A stretch of 64,000 bases of DNA from Panorpa germanica (taxonomy: Eukaryota; Arthropoda; Insecta; Mecoptera; Panorpidae), in NCBI GenBank assembly GCA_963678705.1, contig OY783210.1:14695331-14759330 (forward strand), in the 5' to 3' direction. Below are positions 61,528-64,000 of the stretch, piece after piece (position 1 is the first letter of the stretch; each line of letters begins with the position of its first letter). Under the pieces are notes generated by a model. It searched no databases. It saw nothing but the letters and a program-made list of their open reading frames with translations, and was not told the origin of the DNA. The translations under genes were made by a program, and so were the position numbers.

Positions 61528-61847
61528 ACTGATAGCTTAATTGATTTATTTATTAAATATAAGATATTTTTAATAATTCCTCTCACACAGTTGTCAAACT
61601 TTCTTTGCAGATGTTACAAGTAGTGCCACCTACAATAAATGTTTTCAAGAACCAAATATTCAAACCTTCTATTGCAAACAACTGAGTCTGAGGTTTGACA
61701 TATCTCTAGTTTTTATCTTGTGTGCTTATCTAATTATGGTTGAATTGGTTTTATTTTTACGTGGTTAAATATTGTAAATAGATAAAAATTATCAGTTAGA
61801 AAGTTCCACGTTATTAATATATAGTAAACACGACGGCATTAAAAAAA
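61528..61847. promoter_or_regulatory. Bidirectional promoter region
   Basis: 320 bp separate the two divergent start codons of NR2C2AP (61527, minus) and the cyclotransferase gene (61848, plus). It must hold both 5' UTRs and core promoters. No clear TATA box or known element stands out. Confidence 0.55.
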
Positions 61848-62409
61848 ATGACATCCCTTCTTCATAGAGTTTTTGTGTATGGGACTTTAAAACAAGGTGA
61901 AGCAAATCATCACTGGTTACAAAATGTATCGAATGGAAATTCAAACTTTGTAACTTCTGCAAAGACAACAACTAAATATCCATTGGTAATTGGTACTCGA
62001 TATAACATTCCATTTCTATTAGATAAACAAGGTACTGGAAATTTTGTATCTGGAGAAGTGTATGAAGTTGATGAAAAGATGTTATCCAAGTTAGATATCC
62101 TCGAAGATCATCCAAATTTTTACGTAAGAGAGCAGTATGATGTTGTTCCTGTCAACAGTGAAAAGTATTGTATATTTATATAACAAGTATATTATTTATA
62201 CAAATCAATATGTCTTTAACTAATAAGTGTCTTTTTGCAGTACTATAAATTGCTGGATTTATTTGTTGAAAACATTCCCCGTACATATGTTGTCGAAACC
62301 ACATCTTGAAAGCTACTCTGGTGCTCCTCCTAATCCGCCATATATTGAAAGGTCTGCACGAACAGCAAATGTTTCGGCAAAAAATGATTTGGATTATATT
62401 ACTGCATAA
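61848..62409 (+). CDS. Gamma-glutamylamine cyclotransferase / AIG2-like protein
   Basis: Two coding exons: 61848-62164 and 62241-62409; 161 aa. The GGCT-fold family motif YGTLKQG is at residues 11-17, and the region KLDILEDHP (81-89) includes Glu86, which aligns with the catalytic acid of gamma-glutamylcyclotransferases. LLDKQGTGNFVSGEVYEV is the conserved beta-strand part. The second exon encodes NCWIYLLKTFP, then YSGAPPNPPYIERS near the C-terminus. Family members (GGACT; the insect Tina-1 type) cleave gamma-glutamyl-epsilon-lysine to 5-oxoproline and free lysine in the cytosol. Residue identity favours this function, but substrate is inferred. Failure to splice would add six codons (KYCIFI) and a stop at 62183. 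The 5' end faces NR2C2AP. Confidence 0.88.
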
Positions 62410-63535
62410 AAATCACGCATAACATTCACTTTTTATGGAATTGAATTCATTATTTTATGAATACTTACGGAATAATTTGTAATTCAAAATTTTAATTAAC
62501 GCGTTGTTCTTGCAGCGAAAACGAGCTTACACCAGAAGATTTATTAGTGTGACGATCATCTCCAAGTAGGACCTCCCAATTGACCAAAAATATAATATAT
62601 ATAGTTATATAAATAACATTTGTATATGTAAAAAAAATATAAGAGTTTTTAATATATGTATATTTTATATATTCATTATTTGTTTTCATATTTATTAATT
62701 AGTAACTTATTAGTTAATCTAATTAGAATCACTAGACTTATTAATTCCAACATAATTTCTTTTAAAACTAATAACGCCATCTAGATTTCATATCCATATT
62801 GAGATGAAACTTACAAGATAAGTACAGAGACGAAATCATGGTGTAGTAACTCATATAGGGACAACTGGTACTATGATAACTTCATGTCGAACTAAGATTT
62901 GCCCTGTATTTTATAAGAAAGTTTATAGGCTTGACTGTACATATTTTAGACATACGCCATTTAATCCAGGTACCACTTCAGAAAGAGTTATTTAAGTGCC
63001 CTAGAATAATAAAAAATTTAAATTATCTTATTTAAACAAAAAAAAAATTAACAGACATAGAAAATCAAAGAACCAAATATTTATATTTGCCTTTAATGTT
63101 GATTTTAGTTATAATTATTTCGAATAAGTACTTTAGGGTCACCATTAGAAGAATTGGATCTTTTATATTAAGTATAGACGTAATTAATTACATTTTCTTA
63201 CAGATAAAATCAGGAAATGTTGTAATGTACAAATAATAATAGGTTTTTGAGTCTTTGCTTTAGATTACTTTGAGTATTTTAACAAAACAACTGTGCTTTT
63301 AAAGAACGCCTTCAATGAAACTTCTAAATACGCCTCTTACTAATATCCATATTTATGTTAGTTCTCTGACGTCATATCTCTGAATTTAATGCATACGGAA
63401 CAAAATATTAATACTTGTTATTATCTTCAAGTACACAAACTCGCTTCTGGTGTTATGGTGAATTCAATATATTATCTTTGATTCAATATAACAAATCATA
63501 CTTATAAACTATAGTCACCGATTTTAAACTCTAAA
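62410..63535. other. Intergenic DNA, possible extra exon
   Basis: AT-rich. At about 62507-62552 an acceptor-like TTCTTGCAG is followed by a short open stretch ending at a TGA, which could be an alternative last exon of the cyclotransferase gene; evidence is thin. No transposon or RNA gene recognised in the rest. Confidence 0.35.
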
Positions 63536-64000
63536 ATGGAAAAATATAGAATGCTTTGTAGTGTTCCGGAGTGTAAAGATAAGGAGTCTAGGAGGCATCG
63601 TTTTCCTGAAGATCCTGTGCTTTTTAAAATATGGTTGGAACGAATTGGCAATTCCAAGTTATTAAATAAAGACAAGAAAGCTGTTCGAAGAACTAATCTG
63701 GTTTGTGAAAGACATTTTTCAGAAAAATGTCTAATTACATCTAAACTGAAAAAGAATTCACTTCCTACGCTACATATTCCAGGTATGATTTTAATATATT
63801 TATAATCTTATTAGATGTTATTATCTTTTGTCTTTTCTTCACTAATTACTATTATTAATTATATAATATTACATTACCAACTTTTATAGGACTCTCAAAG
63901 AATTTAGCAGAGAATTCTTTTTATATTCCTCCGGATCCTCCAATAGTTCGTCATCATTCTGAACATGCATATTGCAAAAAAATGGATTTGAAAGAAACGC
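63536..64000 (+). CDS. THAP-domain protein, 5' part (runs off window)
   Basis: Exon 1 is 63536-63782; exon 2 starts at 63890 and continues past the window end (G/GA split codon, frame open). The first about 82 residues form a THAP zinc finger: CSVPEC, the RHRFPEDP core, KIWLERIG with the invariant Trp, LVCERHF (Cys and His ligands) and LPTLHIPG matching the AVPTIF-like C-terminal box. THAP proteins bind DNA; many derive from P-element transposases. What follows the domain (SLKNL... NSFYIPPDPPIVRHH in part) is too short to tell a host gene from a transposon-derived one. The start ATG is the first in frame. Confidence 0.88.

Noticed and set aside
1..64000. CRISPR arrays, operons, prophage or bacterial defence systems
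   Set aside because: Every confident gene has spliceosomal introns and animal protein families. No direct-repeat/spacer arrays are present; repeats here are eukaryotic transposons and short tandem repeats.

Overview
This is an AT-rich, intron-rich nuclear segment from an insect. Spliceosomal GT-AG introns, a THAP-domain gene, an NR2C2AP gene and many short transposons all point to an animal genome. The non-LTR retrotransposon fragments resemble R1/jockey-like elements common in Hymenoptera, so a wasp, bee, ant or sawfly is my best guess (inference; no taxonomic search was possible).

The core (about 7.9-59 kb) is a head-to-tail array of five MFSD12-like major facilitator transporter genes, all on the + strand. 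I traced each one exon by exon. Every gene has eight coding exons, the same intron-phase series (1-2-0-2-0-1-2), a penultimate-but-one exon (exon 6) of exactly 109 nt, and an uninterrupted reading frame. The predicted proteins are 517, 663, 589, 479 and 526 aa. The outer two (genes 1 and 5) look like ordinary MFSD12 proteins. The inner three (genes 2, 3, 4) are strongly diverged: all replace the conserved Asp of the GQIAD motif with Asn and have a rebuilt loop after TM2. Genes 2 and 3 carry long N-terminal tails, and gene 2 also lost the C-terminal TFADK-like motif and Cys pair.

The three diverged genes share a conserved block of about 330 bp, 1-2.5 kb upstream of their start codons. It has a TATAAA element and ends at a perfect splice donor, so it reads as a duplicated promoter plus noncoding first exon. 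Genes 1 and 5 do not show it. Together this suggests a lineage-specific, separately regulated subfamily of lysosome/pigment-granule-type transporters. MFSD12 relatives act in pigment pathways: the silkworm red egg gene, and mammalian melanosomal/lysosomal cysteine import.

Right of the array (60.3-64 kb) are three compact, conserved genes: NR2C2AP (minus strand, three exons), a gamma-glutamylamine cyclotransferase/AIG2-like gene (plus, two exons) placed head-to-head with it, and the start of a THAP zinc-finger gene that runs off the window.

The left 7.9 kb, the intergenic gaps and most introns are built from mobile-element debris. I recognise two nonautonomous Helitron families, at least six families of inverted-repeat (MITE-like) elements, a tRNA-derived SINE, and 3' fragments of three LINE families. 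Several insertions are nested and can be ordered in time.
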